A program made the translations under genes and the position numbers. Under the pieces are notes generated by a model. It did no database searches and was not told where the DNA came from. It saw only the letters and a program-made list of their open reading frames with translations. A stretch of DNA of 37,522 nucleotides. It comes from Aeromicrobium sp. GTDB taxonomy: Bacteria > Actinomycetota > Actinomycetes > Propionibacteriales > Nocardioidaceae. How positions within the stretch are numbered: the first letter of the stretch is position 1; each line of letters begins with the position of its first letter. Location of the stretch: NCBI RefSeq assembly GCF_014378035.1, contig NZ_JACMOM010000187.1, positions 1 through 37,522 on the forward strand, given 5' to 3'. Shown here in pieces: positions 1-10,067 of this stretch.

Positions 1-369
1 AGAGTTCACGGGAACGAAGTTGGCGCTGCTGTTCTGGTCGATCAAGATCCCGTAGATGGTCAGCAGGAGATATACCGCTGCACCGCCGAGGAGGTACGGG
101 ACGACCTGCCGCACCTGACGCGCAGCCGCGAGCCCGGCGACTCCGAAGAGCAGGTGCACGATGTTGTGCAGGATCGACACCTGGAACAGTCCCAGCAGCT
201 TGGCTCCGCTGTCGTGGCTGGCGAACGTCAAAGTGTCGTAGTTGGTCGTGATGCCGGGGACAAACCCCAAGATGCCCACGAGGAGGAATGTCCCTCCAAC
301 GGCTGTAGCAACCGCTTTGACGGACTTCTCGACTGAACGATCAGTGTGGGGGGTTCTGTCGGTAGCCAT
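1..369 (-). CDS. DUF4383 family membrane protein (3' part beyond window)
   Basis: Reading leftward from an ATG at 369, the frame stays open for 123 codons to the window edge, so the C-terminus is missing. The product begins MATDRTPHTDRSVEKSV and has hydrophobic segments at about residues 20-38, 65-82 and 90-106. The block with 'GLFQVSILHNIVHLLFG' is typical of DUF4383, a small four-helix membrane protein family of actinobacteria with unknown function. An AAGGAG ribosome binding site sits about 7 bases upstream of the ATG, which fixes the start. The family assignment rests on recalled sequence pattern. No pathway can be inferred from the neighbours. Confidence 0.8.
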   Translation of the reverse strand, partial: MATDRTPHTDRSVEKSVKAVATAVGGTFLLVGILGFVPGITTNYDTLTFASHDSGAKLLGLFQVSILHNIVHLLFGVAGLAAARQVRQVVPYLLGGAAVYLLLTIYGILIDQNSSANFVPVNS

Positions 370-667
370 GAGTCCTTCTCCTTTGGTTGTCGTTCTGTCT
401 GGAGCGGTTTTACCCCTCCCCGGTCGTCTTAATCTCAGCCGATGCGTGGCGTGGTTGAGTCGTACAGCCCGATCAATTCGGCGTTTGACCGCTGCCCGCG
501 GTCCTCTCCGCTCATCTACATGTCGGACGCCAGAAGGGAGCGCTGTGACCAGACAACCGAAGCGGTGCCGCTGAAGCTGTCCCAGGACGGACCTGTCCCC
601 CACACCCGGACTGACGCTCTCTCCTGGGACAGTCACAAGGCTGCCGTCCGAGAGCACGCGCGCAGCG
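370..667. other. Intergenic region between SulP gene and DUF4383 gene, with inverted repeats
   Basis: About 300 bases without a convincing gene. Short open frames here lack ribosome binding sites and any recognisable family. The stretch contains a perfect 11-bp inverted repeat (577-587 with 622-632) and a second 9-bp inverted repeat (610-618 with 664-672) that interleave. They may act as the SulP terminator or as alternative RNA structures; no U-tract follows them. Confidence 0.5.
577..632. repeat. Long-loop inverted repeat downstream of SulP gene
   Basis: Arms CTGTCCCAGGA (577-587) and TCCTGGGACAG (622-632) are perfectly complementary over 11 bp with a 34-nt loop. A second pair, ACTGACGCT (610-618) and AGCGTCAGT (664-672), overlaps the first loop and reaches into the SulP stop codon, so the two hairpins would be mutually exclusive in RNA. 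A role in termination or 3'-end stability is inference. Confidence 0.5.
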
Positions 668-2188
668 TCAGTGACTTGTGAGGCCGCCGGTCAGTCGTCC
701 GTGGCGCTCGGCACTGGGGGCGTTCAGACCGATGATCTCCACCGTCTTGCCCTTGCGTTCGTACTTGGTTGTGATGGCGTCCAGCGACGCGACGGTGGAT
801 GCATCCCAGATGTGGGACTGGGTCAGGTCGATCACGACATGGTCGGGATCATCGGCGTAAGAGAACTGTGTGTACAGCTCGTTGCTGGAGGCGAAGAACA
901 ACTCACCGGTGACGGTGTAGACCGCCTGCGAGGTCCCGTCAGTGTTCTCCACGATGGCCCTGTGGGTCTCGGTCAAGTGCGCCACCCTGCGGGCGAACAG
1001 AGTCATGGCGACCAGGACGCCGGTGACGACGCCGATGGCGAGGTTGTGGGTCAGGACGGTGACGACCACGGTCGTGATCATGACGGTGCTCTCGCTCTTG
1101 GGCATCTTGCGCAAGGTGACGAGCCGGATCGAGTGCCAATCGAACGTGCCTACCGAGACCATCACCATCACGGCGACCAGTGCTGCCATCGGGATGAGTG
1201 CCACGACGTCTCCGAACCCGACGACCAGGATGAGCAGGAACACACCGGCGAGGAAGGTCGAGAGGCGGGTGCGGGCACCCGAAACCTTCACGTTGATCAT
1301 GGTCTGGCCGATCATGGCGCAACCGCCCATGCCTCCGAAGAATCCGGTGATCATGTTCGCGGCGCCTTGGCCCCACGCTTCGTGGGTCTTGCTCGAGCCG
1401 GTGTCGGTGATGTCATCGACGAGCTTGGCGGTCAGCAGAGATTCGAGGATGCCAACCAGAGCCATCGCCAGGGCGTAGGGGGCGATGATCTTCAGGGTCG
1501 CGAGGTCGAACGGGACGTCCGGGAGAAACCAGGTCGGCAGGCTGACGGGCAGGGCGCCCTCGTCGCCGACGTTCGGCACGTTGATGGCTCTGACGACGGT
1601 GAACGCGGTCAACGCGACGATCGCCACCAGCGGCGCAGGGATGATCTTGTTGACGCGCGGGAACCCCACCATCACGGCGATGCCGGTCGCCACCATCGGG
1701 TAGACGGCCCAGGGGACGTCGATCATGTGGTCGATCTGGGCCTCGAAGATGAGGATGGCCAAAGCGTTCACGAACCCGACCATCACTGAGCGTGGGATGA
1801 AGCGCATGAGCTTGGCGACTCCGGCGACGGCGAGGATCACCTGGATGAAGCCACCGAGCAGGACGGTCGCGATGAGGAAGTCGTACCCGTAGTCATGCAT
1901 GACCGGCGCGATGACCAGGGCGACGGCGCCGGTGGCCGCGGAGATCATGGCGGGGCGGCCACCGAGGAACGAGATGGCCACCGCCATCGTGAACGACGCG
2001 GACAGGCCGACGCGAGGGTCCACGCCGGCGATGATGGAGAACGAGATCGCTTCGGGAATGAGGGCGAGCGCGACGACGAGGCCAGCAAGGGCCTCGGTGC
2101 GCAACATCGTGGGTGAGCGCAGGGCATGGCGAACAGTGGGTTCGAGCGCCGCGGATTCGTGGCGCTTGTCGGGCGCAGCGGCTGTCAA
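668..2188 (-). CDS. SulP-family inorganic anion transporter with C-terminal STAS domain
   Basis: 506 residues, the usual length for bacterial SulP carriers. The membrane domain (about residues 25-395) begins with '[20 protein letters not shown]', the conserved first SulP helix, and continues with many hydrophobic helices. The C-terminal part (about 420-500) is a STAS domain with '[20 protein letters not shown]', the loop that carries the conserved Asp-x-Ser/Thr region. SulP proteins exchange or symport sulfate, bicarbonate or other anions across the cytoplasmic membrane; the substrate cannot be read from the sequence. The start used is TTG at 2188, preceded by CGGAG at a fair distance; a later ATG (MLRTEAL) is possible. 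It is divergent from a MerR regulator across a palindromic operator, so MerR control is likely but inferred. Confidence 0.9.
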   Translation of the reverse strand: MTAAAPDKRHESAALEPTVRHALRSPTMLRTEALAGLVVALALIPEAISFSIIAGVDPRVGLSASFTMAVAISFLGGRPAMISAATGAVALVIAPVMHDYGYDFLIATVLLGGFIQVILAVAGVAKLMRFIPRSVMVGFVNALAILIFEAQIDHMIDVPWAVYPMVATGIAVMVGFPRVNKIIPAPLVAIVALTAFTVVRAINVPNVGDEGALPVSLPTWFLPDVPFDLATLKIIAPYALAMALVGILESLLTAKLVDDITDTGSSKTHEAWGQGAANMITGFFGGMGGCAMIGQTMINVKVSGARTRLSTFLAGVFLLILVVGFGDVVALIPMAALVAVMVMVSVGTFDWHSIRLVTLRKMPKSESTVMITTVVVTVLTHNLAIGVVTGVLVAMTLFARRVAHLTETHRAIVENTDGTSQAVYTVTGELFFASSNELYTQFSYADDPDHVVIDLTQSHIWDASTVASLDAITTKYERKGKTVEIIGLNAPSAERHGRLTGGLTSH

Positions 2189-2291
2189 AGGGGTGCTCCG
2201 TTCGGGGAATGCCTGGCCGAGGACGGCTGCGTGAGCAGGCGTGCGGCCTGGGCAGAGAGGATGGGACGGTTGCGGCCTGTGGGCACGCGAA

Positions 2292-2307
2292 CCGGCAAGA
2301 TTGCCGG
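2292..2307. promoter_or_regulatory. Near-perfect 16-bp palindrome in the SulP/MerR divergent region
   Basis: CCGGCAA and TTGCCGG are exact complements separated by two bases. The site lies in the leader side of the SulP gene, about 17 bp from the larger palindrome at 2324-2349. It could be an independent operator or an RNA hairpin in the SulP leader. No regulator is recognised. Confidence 0.4.
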
Positions 2308-2323
2308 CGGAAGTCTGTGATCA

Positions 2324-2349
2324 ACTCTACCCTCACGTGAGAGTAGGGT
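2324..2349. promoter_or_regulatory. MerR-type operator within a candidate 20-bp-spacer promoter
   Basis: Two 10-base arms, ACTCTACCCT and AGAGTAGGGT, match at 8 of 10 positions around a central CACGTG. On the minus strand a TTTCCA (2350-2355) and a TAGAGT (2324-2329) are separated by exactly 20 bp. Over-long spacers bearing the dyad are the hallmark of MerR-activated promoters, here facing the SulP gene. The palindrome is seen; assignment to the adjacent MerR protein is inference. Confidence 0.6.
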
Positions 2350-2378
2350 TGGAAACGGTTCGAGTGAGAGAGGTCACG

Positions 2379-2849
2379 ATGGTCAGCGAAGCAGCACCGA
2401 CTGAGCCTCCGGCCACGGGCGCGATGCATATCGGCGAGGTCGGAGCACGAACCGACCTGTCGCTTCGCAGCCTTCGCCACTGGGAGGAAGTCGGTCTCCT
2501 TGAGCCGTCCGGTCGTACTGATGGTGGGTTCCGGCTCTACACCGAGGACGACGTCGAGAAGATCCTGCTCATCCGGCGCATGAAGCCGCTCGGATTCAGC
2601 TTGGATGAGATGAAGGCCACGATGGCGAACTTGGAGACGCTGCGCGATCCGGCCGCTCTCGCGTCAGCTCGCAAGCGGGCCGTGGCCGAGCTGGCAGACG
2701 TGAAGGATGACGCCGGTCAGCGTCGCGAAAAGCTTGTACGTCAGCTCGGGATGGCTGATGAGTTCATCGGTCTTCTTGTCCGGGAAGTGACTCAACCTGA
2801 GCAGGAGAGCGCCGTGAGGCAGGCAGCCAGCCTGGCCGAACGGCACTGA
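2379..2849 (+). CDS. MerR-family transcriptional regulator
   Basis: 156 residues from ATG 2379, which has AGAGAGG about five bases upstream; the frame is open further upstream but that part has no family similarity and crosses the operator. Residues 16-85 form a winged helix-turn-helix with 'HIGEV', 'LSLRSLRHWEEVGLL' and 'GGFRLYTEDDVEKI', all typical of MerR. The C-terminal half is charged and helical, fit for the antiparallel dimer coil. It contains no cysteine, so a thiol-bound metal sensor is unlikely. MerR proteins untwist promoters with long spacers; the palindrome at 2324-2349 is the probable target and the divergent SulP gene the probable regulon. Its stop lies 3 bp from the rhomboid stop on the other strand. 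Confidence 0.9.
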   Translation: MVSEAAPTEPPATGAMHIGEVGARTDLSLRSLRHWEEVGLLEPSGRTDGGFRLYTEDDVEKILLIRRMKPLGFSLDEMKATMANLETLRDPAALASARKRAVAELADVKDDAGQRREKLVRQLGMADEFIGLLVREVTQPEQESAVRQAASLAERH

Positions 2850-2852
2850 GCG

Positions 2853-3443
2853 CTACCGCCGCGACCCGTGTCGCCGCGCGAGCAGCCAGGCAGCGAGCGC
2901 GCCGGCAACGGCGCCGAACAGGTGACCCTGCCACGAGACACCGGGCCGCCCCGGCAGTACGCCCCACAGGACGCCGCCGTACGTCAGAAGGACGACGACA
3001 CCGAGCGCGATCTGCCTGAGACTTCGGGTGAAGATGCCCCGCACGATCAGGTAGGCCAGCCAACCGAAGACGACACCTGACGCACCGATGTGGTTCGTGC
3101 CGGAGCCGGCGAACAGCCAGACGCCTGCTCCGCCCACCACCCACACGATCGCGGTGACGCGCACCCAGGTACGGGCGCCGGACAACGCCACGAGGAAGCC
3201 CAGGACGAGCAACGGCACGGTGTTGGCGATGAGGTGTCCCCAGCCGCCGTGCAGCAACGGCGCGAACACGATCCCGTCGATGCCGCCCACGCTGCGGGGG
3301 TGCACGCCGTACCGGTCGAGGCGGCCGGACAACGTCGTGTCGATCATCTCGATGACGTACAGCACCGCGACGAACCCGCCGGCGAGCGCTCCTGCGCGTG
3401 CCGGTACCGACATCAGTCTGGATTTGGTGCCCTGCGTGCTCAT
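2853..3443 (-). CDS. Rhomboid-family intramembrane serine protease
   Basis: 196 residues from ATG 3443. The frame is open upstream into the phospholipase gene but loses all similarity there. About six hydrophobic helices carry the rhomboid signatures: 'HGGWGHLIANTVPLL' in helix 2 with His70 and Asn74, 'GASGVVFG' with the nucleophile Ser122, and 'GHLFGAVAGALAAWL' with His174. The Ser-His dyad is therefore intact and the enzyme should cleave transmembrane helices of substrate proteins in the cytoplasmic membrane. Substrates are unknown. A TACGAT hexamer ends exactly 6 nt before the ATG with no ribosome binding site, suggesting leaderless transcription from its own promoter. It lies downstream of the phospholipase C gene on the same strand and converges on merR. 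Confidence 0.9.
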   Translation of the reverse strand: MSTQGTKSRLMSVPARAGALAGGFVAVLYVIEMIDTTLSGRLDRYGVHPRSVGGIDGIVFAPLLHGGWGHLIANTVPLLVLGFLVALSGARTWVRVTAIVWVVGGAGVWLFAGSGTNHIGASGVVFGWLAYLIVRGIFTRSLRQIALGVVVLLTYGGVLWGVLPGRPGVSWQGHLFGAVAGALAAWLLARRHGSRR

Positions 3444-3449
3444 GAGCCG

Positions 3450-3455
3450 ATCGTA
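3450..3455 (-). promoter_or_regulatory. Candidate -10 box for leaderless rhomboid mRNA
   Basis: TACGAT lies 6 nt upstream of the ATG at 3443, the spacing expected when transcription starts on the start codon. No ribosome binding site is visible and no clear -35 is seen. Confidence 0.45.
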
Positions 3456-3507
3456 TGCGCTCACGTGAACTGCGGGGTTCAGCCGATCTCGCGAGAGCCG
3501 GCAGCTC

Positions 3508-5622
3508 CTAGGCCGTGAGCGTGGGCCTTCCGGTCTCGACGCGGCCGGTGAGCCGGCGACGGAAGGAGTCGTCGTCAGGTGAGGTGATCTGGATGTCGTG
3601 CCATCCTCTGTCGGTCGGCCAGGGCAGGTCCTCACGGCCACCGGGACGCAGCCGGACCAGCCGCCGCTGGCCGGAGTAGTCCCCCGGCTCCAGCAGCAGG
3701 CTGACGGCGTGCCGGGAGCCGTTGACCAGCTCGAGCGCGAGCCCAGAACGCCAAGGCCTCGCGGAGGCGCGGACGTCGACACCGGCCGCCCGACCGGCGA
3801 GCGAGCCGGCCAGCTCGCACCAGAATCCGTTGGGTCCTTGCACGGCCAGGTCCCAGCGACCGTCGAGTGGTTCGACGCGCAACTGCTCACGGCCCCGCTC
3901 GACCGGCACGAAGACCGGATCTGCCGGGCCACCGGTGTACGGGTAGACGGTGAACGAGAGGGCCTGCCGCCCGCCGTTGGCCAGCACCAACGCCAGCTGC
4001 CCGCGCTCGACCGAGGCTGAGACGGACGGCTGGTAGGGCAGCGGCCGAGCCGGCCGACGTCCTCGCTCCTGTGTCGGCACGTCCTGATCGGCGGGGGGTT
4101 CCGGCCGCCATCGGTCGATGGCCTTGGGCACGGGACCCGGCAGGGTCACCTCGGGCCGACGGGCGTGGCCGTCCCAGTCGAAGGCGGTGGTCAGGTCTGA
4201 GCAGATTCGTCGGCGCCACTGGGAGATGTTGGGCTCGGCGACCCCCGTCACTGCCTCAAGGAAGCGGATCGTTGAGGTGTGGTCGGCCACGGATGAGTCG
4301 ACGAACCCGCCCACCGTCCAGGGCGACACGATCGTCATCGGCACCCGGGGGCCGAGACCGACCGGCCTGCCGTCGTACCAGTCGTCGTCGTTGCCCGAGG
4401 CAGGCCGCGGCGCCACCGGTGGGGGCACGTGGTCGAAGAAGCCGTCGTTCTCGTCGAAGTTGAGCAGCACCGCACTGCTCGCCCAGGTCTCGCGGTCAGA
4501 GGCGACCACGTCGAGCAGGTCGTAGATCAGGTTGGCGCTCCCTACCGGCGTCGACACGCTGGGGTGTTCGGACAGGGCTGCTGGCGGCACCAGCCACGTC
4601 ACGGTCGGCAGGGTGTCGGCCTTGACGTCGGCCCCGAACCGCTCGAGCATCGTGCCCGGCCGGCTGCGGTACATCGCCTTGTCGAAGAGGCCCCGCTCCG
4701 GGGGGCTCAGCTTCGCCCGGCCCGTCTCGAGCTGCGCGAGGAGGGCGTCCTGCTCGGCGGAGGACTTGCCGTGCAGCGAGTCGTAGAACTCCTCGGTGGT
4801 CCGGTAGGTGCCGGTCACGTGCGCGAGCATCTTGGTGCCGATCCGTTTGAACGGCGTGAAGTACTCGACGGCGTTGTCGGTGAAGTTGTCCCACTCCTGA
4901 TAGATCTGCCAGCTCACACCCGCTGCCTCGAGACGCTCGGGATACGTCGTCCATGAGTAGCCGGCGTGATCGTAGGAGTACGCCGCATTGCTCACGGCAC
5001 GCTTGACGCTGTCAGGCTCGTGGCCAGTCGTGCCGGTCCAGAAGTAGTTGCGGTTCGGGTTGGTGGAGCCGAACACCGAGCAGTGGTAGGCATCCAGGGT
5101 GGTGAAGGTCTCGGAGAGCTCGTACTGCAGCGGCACATCAGCGCGGTCGTAGTAGGTCATCGACGCCTTGCCCTTGGCCGGCACCCACCGGTCCCACCAC
5201 CCCTTCGACCAGGCGTCGGTCGCGTCGGTGAAGCCGTGCGGCAGGGCGTCGAGGTACTGGATGTCACCGACGGGCCGGCCTGCCGCGACTGCCGCCTCCC
5301 GCAGCGAGAACGGCAGCACGTGAGCGACCCCCTCCCCTGTTCCGGCCGCCACCTTCTGGGCCAGCACGCTCGAGCCGTCACGCTGCCGCAGCAGGTGTCG
5401 GTCGCCGTACCCCCGCACGCCGCGCAGACGTCCGTAGTAGTGGTCGAAGGAGCGGTTCTCCTGCATCAGGAGGATGACGTGCTCGACGGCGCGCAGACCG
5501 CCGCGGCGCGGACTGGCGGCCATCGCCTGGTGCACCGAGGCGGGCAACAGGGAGCCGGCCGCGAGCACCGCCCCTCCGGCCTTGAGCACCTGGCGACGAC
5601 TGGGACCCGAGAGCTGTGTCAT
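3508..5622 (-). CDS. Tat-exported phosphocholine-specific phospholipase C
   Basis: 704 residues from ATG 5622 (a GTG at 5631 would add three residues). The N-terminus has a twin-arginine signal, SRRQVLK at residues 8-14, then a hydrophobic core and an AMA cleavage site near residue 35. The catalytic phosphoesterase domain follows with 'HVILLMQENRSFDHYYG', 'NPNRNYFWTG' and 'LLNFDENDGFFDHVPPP', the metal- and nucleophile-bearing blocks of the PLC/acid phosphatase family. The last 200 residues hold two beta-rich repeats (DUF756 type) found in the phosphocholine-specific PLC branch. It should hydrolyse phosphatidylcholine or sphingomyelin outside the cell to phosphocholine and a diglyceride. tatA and tatC are encoded at 27-28 kb. 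Downstream, same strand, is the rhomboid gene. Confidence 0.92.
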   Translation of the reverse strand: MTQLSGPSRRQVLKAGGAVLAAGSLLPASVHQAMAASPRRGGLRAVEHVILLMQENRSFDHYYGRLRGVRGYGDRHLLRQRDGSSVLAQKVAAGTGEGVAHVLPFSLREAAVAAGRPVGDIQYLDALPHGFTDATDAWSKGWWDRWVPAKGKASMTYYDRADVPLQYELSETFTTLDAYHCSVFGSTNPNRNYFWTGTTGHEPDSVKRAVSNAAYSYDHAGYSWTTYPERLEAAGVSWQIYQEWDNFTDNAVEYFTPFKRIGTKMLAHVTGTYRTTEEFYDSLHGKSSAEQDALLAQLETGRAKLSPPERGLFDKAMYRSRPGTMLERFGADVKADTLPTVTWLVPPAALSEHPSVSTPVGSANLIYDLLDVVASDRETWASSAVLLNFDENDGFFDHVPPPVAPRPASGNDDDWYDGRPVGLGPRVPMTIVSPWTVGGFVDSSVADHTSTIRFLEAVTGVAEPNISQWRRRICSDLTTAFDWDGHARRPEVTLPGPVPKAIDRWRPEPPADQDVPTQERGRRPARPLPYQPSVSASVERGQLALVLANGGRQALSFTVYPYTGGPADPVFVPVERGREQLRVEPLDGRWDLAVQGPNGFWCELAGSLAGRAAGVDVRASARPWRSGLALELVNGSRHAVSLLLEPGDYSGQRRLVRLRPGGREDLPWPTDRGWHDIQITSPDDDSFRRRLTGRVETGRPTLTA

Positions 5623-5732
5623 GTCCCTCACCCGATCAGAGCGGCATGGCCAGCGGGTGAACTCCGGATGTCGTCTCGCCTCACAGAGACCCGGAGGGGG
5701 TCACTGGGTGTCGGCGAGGGCGTGGGCCCGGG

Positions 5733-8123
<2,391 letters not shown>

Positions 8124-8294
8124 CGAGCTTCAGCTGATCTCGTTGACGCGGAGCAGCAGCACGAGGTCGAGCAGTGTCGTGCCGCGGCAGGTGTGCTGGT
8201 CACGAGCGAGATCTTGCCACGTCACGCCGGGGGCGCCCAGCGCCATCGGACGGCCAGCGCCGCCGGGCCGCAGGAATTGCGGAGACAGAAGGCC

Positions 8295-9482
8295 TCAGAC
8301 GCTCTTTGCACTGAACGCGCCACCGTCGCCGAACATCATCGCCGCGAACCGTTCGCCGATGCGACGGTGCGTTGCGGCGTCCGGGTGGAGCTGGTCGGGC
8401 AGCGGCAGCTCAGCGAAGTCCTTCTCTCCGTAGAGCCTGCGACCGTCGAGATAGTGCAGGTTCAGGTCATCGACCGCTCGTTGTGCCGCGATGCGGGAAA
8501 GTTCCTCCCGGATGATGGAGAGGGTCAGACGGGTGCCGTCCGAGGGGTCACCCGTGGCCCTGAACTGCACCTTCCCAGCAACGAGATTGGTCAGATCGGG
8601 GGCCGAGGGGCCGGGGACGTTCTCGTGGATGGGACACAGCACTGGCGAGACGACCAGCAGCGGCGTGGCGGGGTGACGATCGCGGATCGTGTCAAGGAAG
8701 CCGTGCACCGCAGGGCCGAAGGCGCGCAGCCGCATCAGATCGGTATTGACCAGGTTGATGCCGATCTTGACGCTGATCATCGTGGCGGGGGTGTCCCGCA
8801 TCGCTCGGGCGACGAACGGATCGAGCAGGGCGCTGCCGCCGAAGCCCAGATTGATCAGGTCCACGTCACCTCGGGAGGCAGCCAGCGCCGGCCATGTCGT
8901 GGTGGGGCTCTCCGCGTCTGAGCCGTGGCTGATCGAGCTGCCGTGATGCAGCCACACGCCACGCCCGCGGTCAGACGCGGGCTCGACAGGGGCGTTGGTG
9001 CGCAGCGTGACGAGCTCGGTGACCTCCCTGAATGTCAACCAGATCTCGACATCCTTCAGGTCGGCGGACAGGTCGGCGAAACGGACTGTGCTGACGTCGC
9101 CGGGCCGGGTGACCGTGGACCCGGTGGACATGTCCACGGTCAGGACGTTGCCGCCTGGCGCGATCGCCCGGCCAGTGAGACGGCCGTCGACCAGCAGGTC
9201 GTACACGCCGTCCGGGCGGGGAGGTGCGCCCACGTAGGCAATCTTGGTGGGAAGCACGTCGAGCTCCATGGTGGTGGCCCTCGTACGGAAGACCAGCCGT
9301 ACGCCGGAGGGTTGTGCCTCCGCCATGGCCAGCTGTCCATCGGGAATCTGCTGGCGCGCCCACGCTGGGAGTCGATGCGGCAGGACACCGTGCTCGGTGT
9401 GTTGTAGGTCGAGGGCGCCCCGCAGGATGTCTGTCGTGATGGGCGTGGTGATCCAGTCGGCCGGGACGGGCTGGGAGTTCAT
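8295..9482 (-). CDS. SGNH/GDSL-type hydrolase
   Basis: 395 residues from ATG 9482. An N-terminal beta-rich domain (about 1-195) precedes an SGNH hydrolase domain. In it, 'HHGSSISHGSDA' holds the nucleophile Ser block, 'NLGFGGSALLDP' the Gly block, 'IKIGINLVN'-like 'VKIGINLVN' the Asn block, and 'DQLHPDAATH' the Asp-x-x-His catalytic pair. Such two-domain proteins are esterases, often deacetylating carbohydrates; no signal peptide is visible, so it is probably cytoplasmic. The frame stays open upstream to an ATG at 9590, but that extension is only an 18-bp tandem repeat translated as Ser-Trp-rich 6-mers and is not likely part of the enzyme. The FMN split-barrel gene lies upstream on the same strand. 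Confidence 0.85.
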   Translation of the reverse strand: MNSQPVPADWITTPITTDILRGALDLQHTEHGVLPHRLPAWARQQIPDGQLAMAEAQPSGVRLVFRTRATTMELDVLPTKIAYVGAPPRPDGVYDLLVDGRLTGRAIAPGGNVLTVDMSTGSTVTRPGDVSTVRFADLSADLKDVEIWLTFREVTELVTLRTNAPVEPASDRGRGVWLHHGSSISHGSDAESPTTTWPALAASRGDVDLINLGFGGSALLDPFVARAMRDTPATMISVKIGINLVNTDLMRLRAFGPAVHGFLDTIRDRHPATPLLVVSPVLCPIHENVPGPSAPDLTNLVAGKVQFRATGDPSDGTRLTLSIIREELSRIAAQRAVDDLNLHYLDGRRLYGEKDFAELPLPDQLHPDAATHRRIGERFAAMMFGDGGAFSAKSV

Positions 9483-9488
9483 GCCCTC

Positions 9489-9553
9489 ACTGTGCCAACT
9501 GCTCCTACTGTGCCAACTACCCCCACTGTCCCAACTATCCCCACTGTGCCAAC
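9489..9553. repeat. 18-bp tandem repeat, about 3.6 copies, upstream of SGNH hydrolase
   Basis: Consecutive units start at 9489, 9507, 9525 and 9543. Each begins ACTGT(G/C)CCAACT and ends in a short C-rich variable part; the fourth is truncated at ACTGTGCCAAC. The array begins only 7 bp upstream of the hydrolase ATG. The conserved core on the coding strand is AGTTGGCACAGT. It may be a regulator array, a polymorphic minisatellite, or, if translation began at 9590, an in-frame six-residue repeat. Confidence 0.85.
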
Positions 9554-9617
9554 AGAGTGCTGGGGGGGAGAAGCCGGGAACACCCTTCATCAGCGGTGAA
9601 GGCGATGACCATCTCGG

Positions 9618-10067
9618 TCAAGGACGTGGTGTGGCCACGCTGGGATCAGAGACTCTCCGCCCAGCCACCGATGTGGGCCGCACCTCGATCACTGTCGACC
9701 GAACGCCGCCTGCCCACGGGTGGAGGTGCGTGTCGCCCAGGACCTTGTTGATGGTCGCGCGGTCCTCGACCTCCCTGGCGCTTCCCTTGGCCGTGACGTT
9801 CCAGCCCGTGCGGGAGGCGACCTCGTAGTGATCGACGCCGAAGGCCACATCGTCGTGCCCGCGAGACAACTCGGACAAGAGTCCGGTGTACACGGTCCGG
9901 AAGTAGATGAGGCCATCAAGCACGATGAAATTCACGGGGATCAACTGTTGGCCGTCGGCATTGACGAACGCGATACGTCCGACTGCCGTGGTGCTGAGAA
10001 GCTCGAGACACTCCGCTTCGGCCATCTCCGTCAGGGTGCCGGCCAGACCATTCTTCGTCTCGGTCAT
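9618..10067 (-). CDS. Pyridoxamine 5'-phosphate oxidase-like FMN split-barrel protein
   Basis: 149 residues from ATG 10067, which has GGAAGG 6 nt upstream; an upstream open extension has no similarity. 'CLELLSTTAVGRIAFVNADGQQLIPVNFIVLDGLIYFRT' is the usual start of the small PNPOx-like family, followed by 'VAFGVDHYE', 'GWNVTAKGSAREVED' and a C-terminal 'STVIEVRPTSVAGRRV'. These proteins bind FMN or F420 and reduce varied substrates; the true substrate is unknown. They are frequent in actinobacterial stress regulons, which is family knowledge and not visible here. It reads toward the SGNH hydrolase with 135 bp between them. Confidence 0.85.
   Translation of the reverse strand: MTETKNGLAGTLTEMAEAECLELLSTTAVGRIAFVNADGQQLIPVNFIVLDGLIYFRTVYTGLLSELSRGHDDVAFGVDHYEVASRTGWNVTAKGSAREVEDRATINKVLGDTHLHPWAGGVRSTVIEVRPTSVAGRRVSDPSVATPRP

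Noticed and set aside
442-681. Small plus-strand open frame near the SulP 3' end
   Set aside because: No ribosome binding site, no family, and it overlaps inverted repeats and the SulP coding end.
2241-2378. N-terminal extension of the MerR frame
   Set aside because: It would translate the operator region; ATG 2379 has a good ribosome binding site and begins a normal MerR protein.
3444-3932. N-terminal extension of the rhomboid frame into the phospholipase gene
   Set aside because: No similarity and wrong reading frame of the phospholipase; ATG 3443 has a TANNNT box 6 nt upstream.
9489-9553. Repeat array as a CRISPR
   Set aside because: Units are 18 bp, directly adjacent with no unique spacers, and no cas gene is near.
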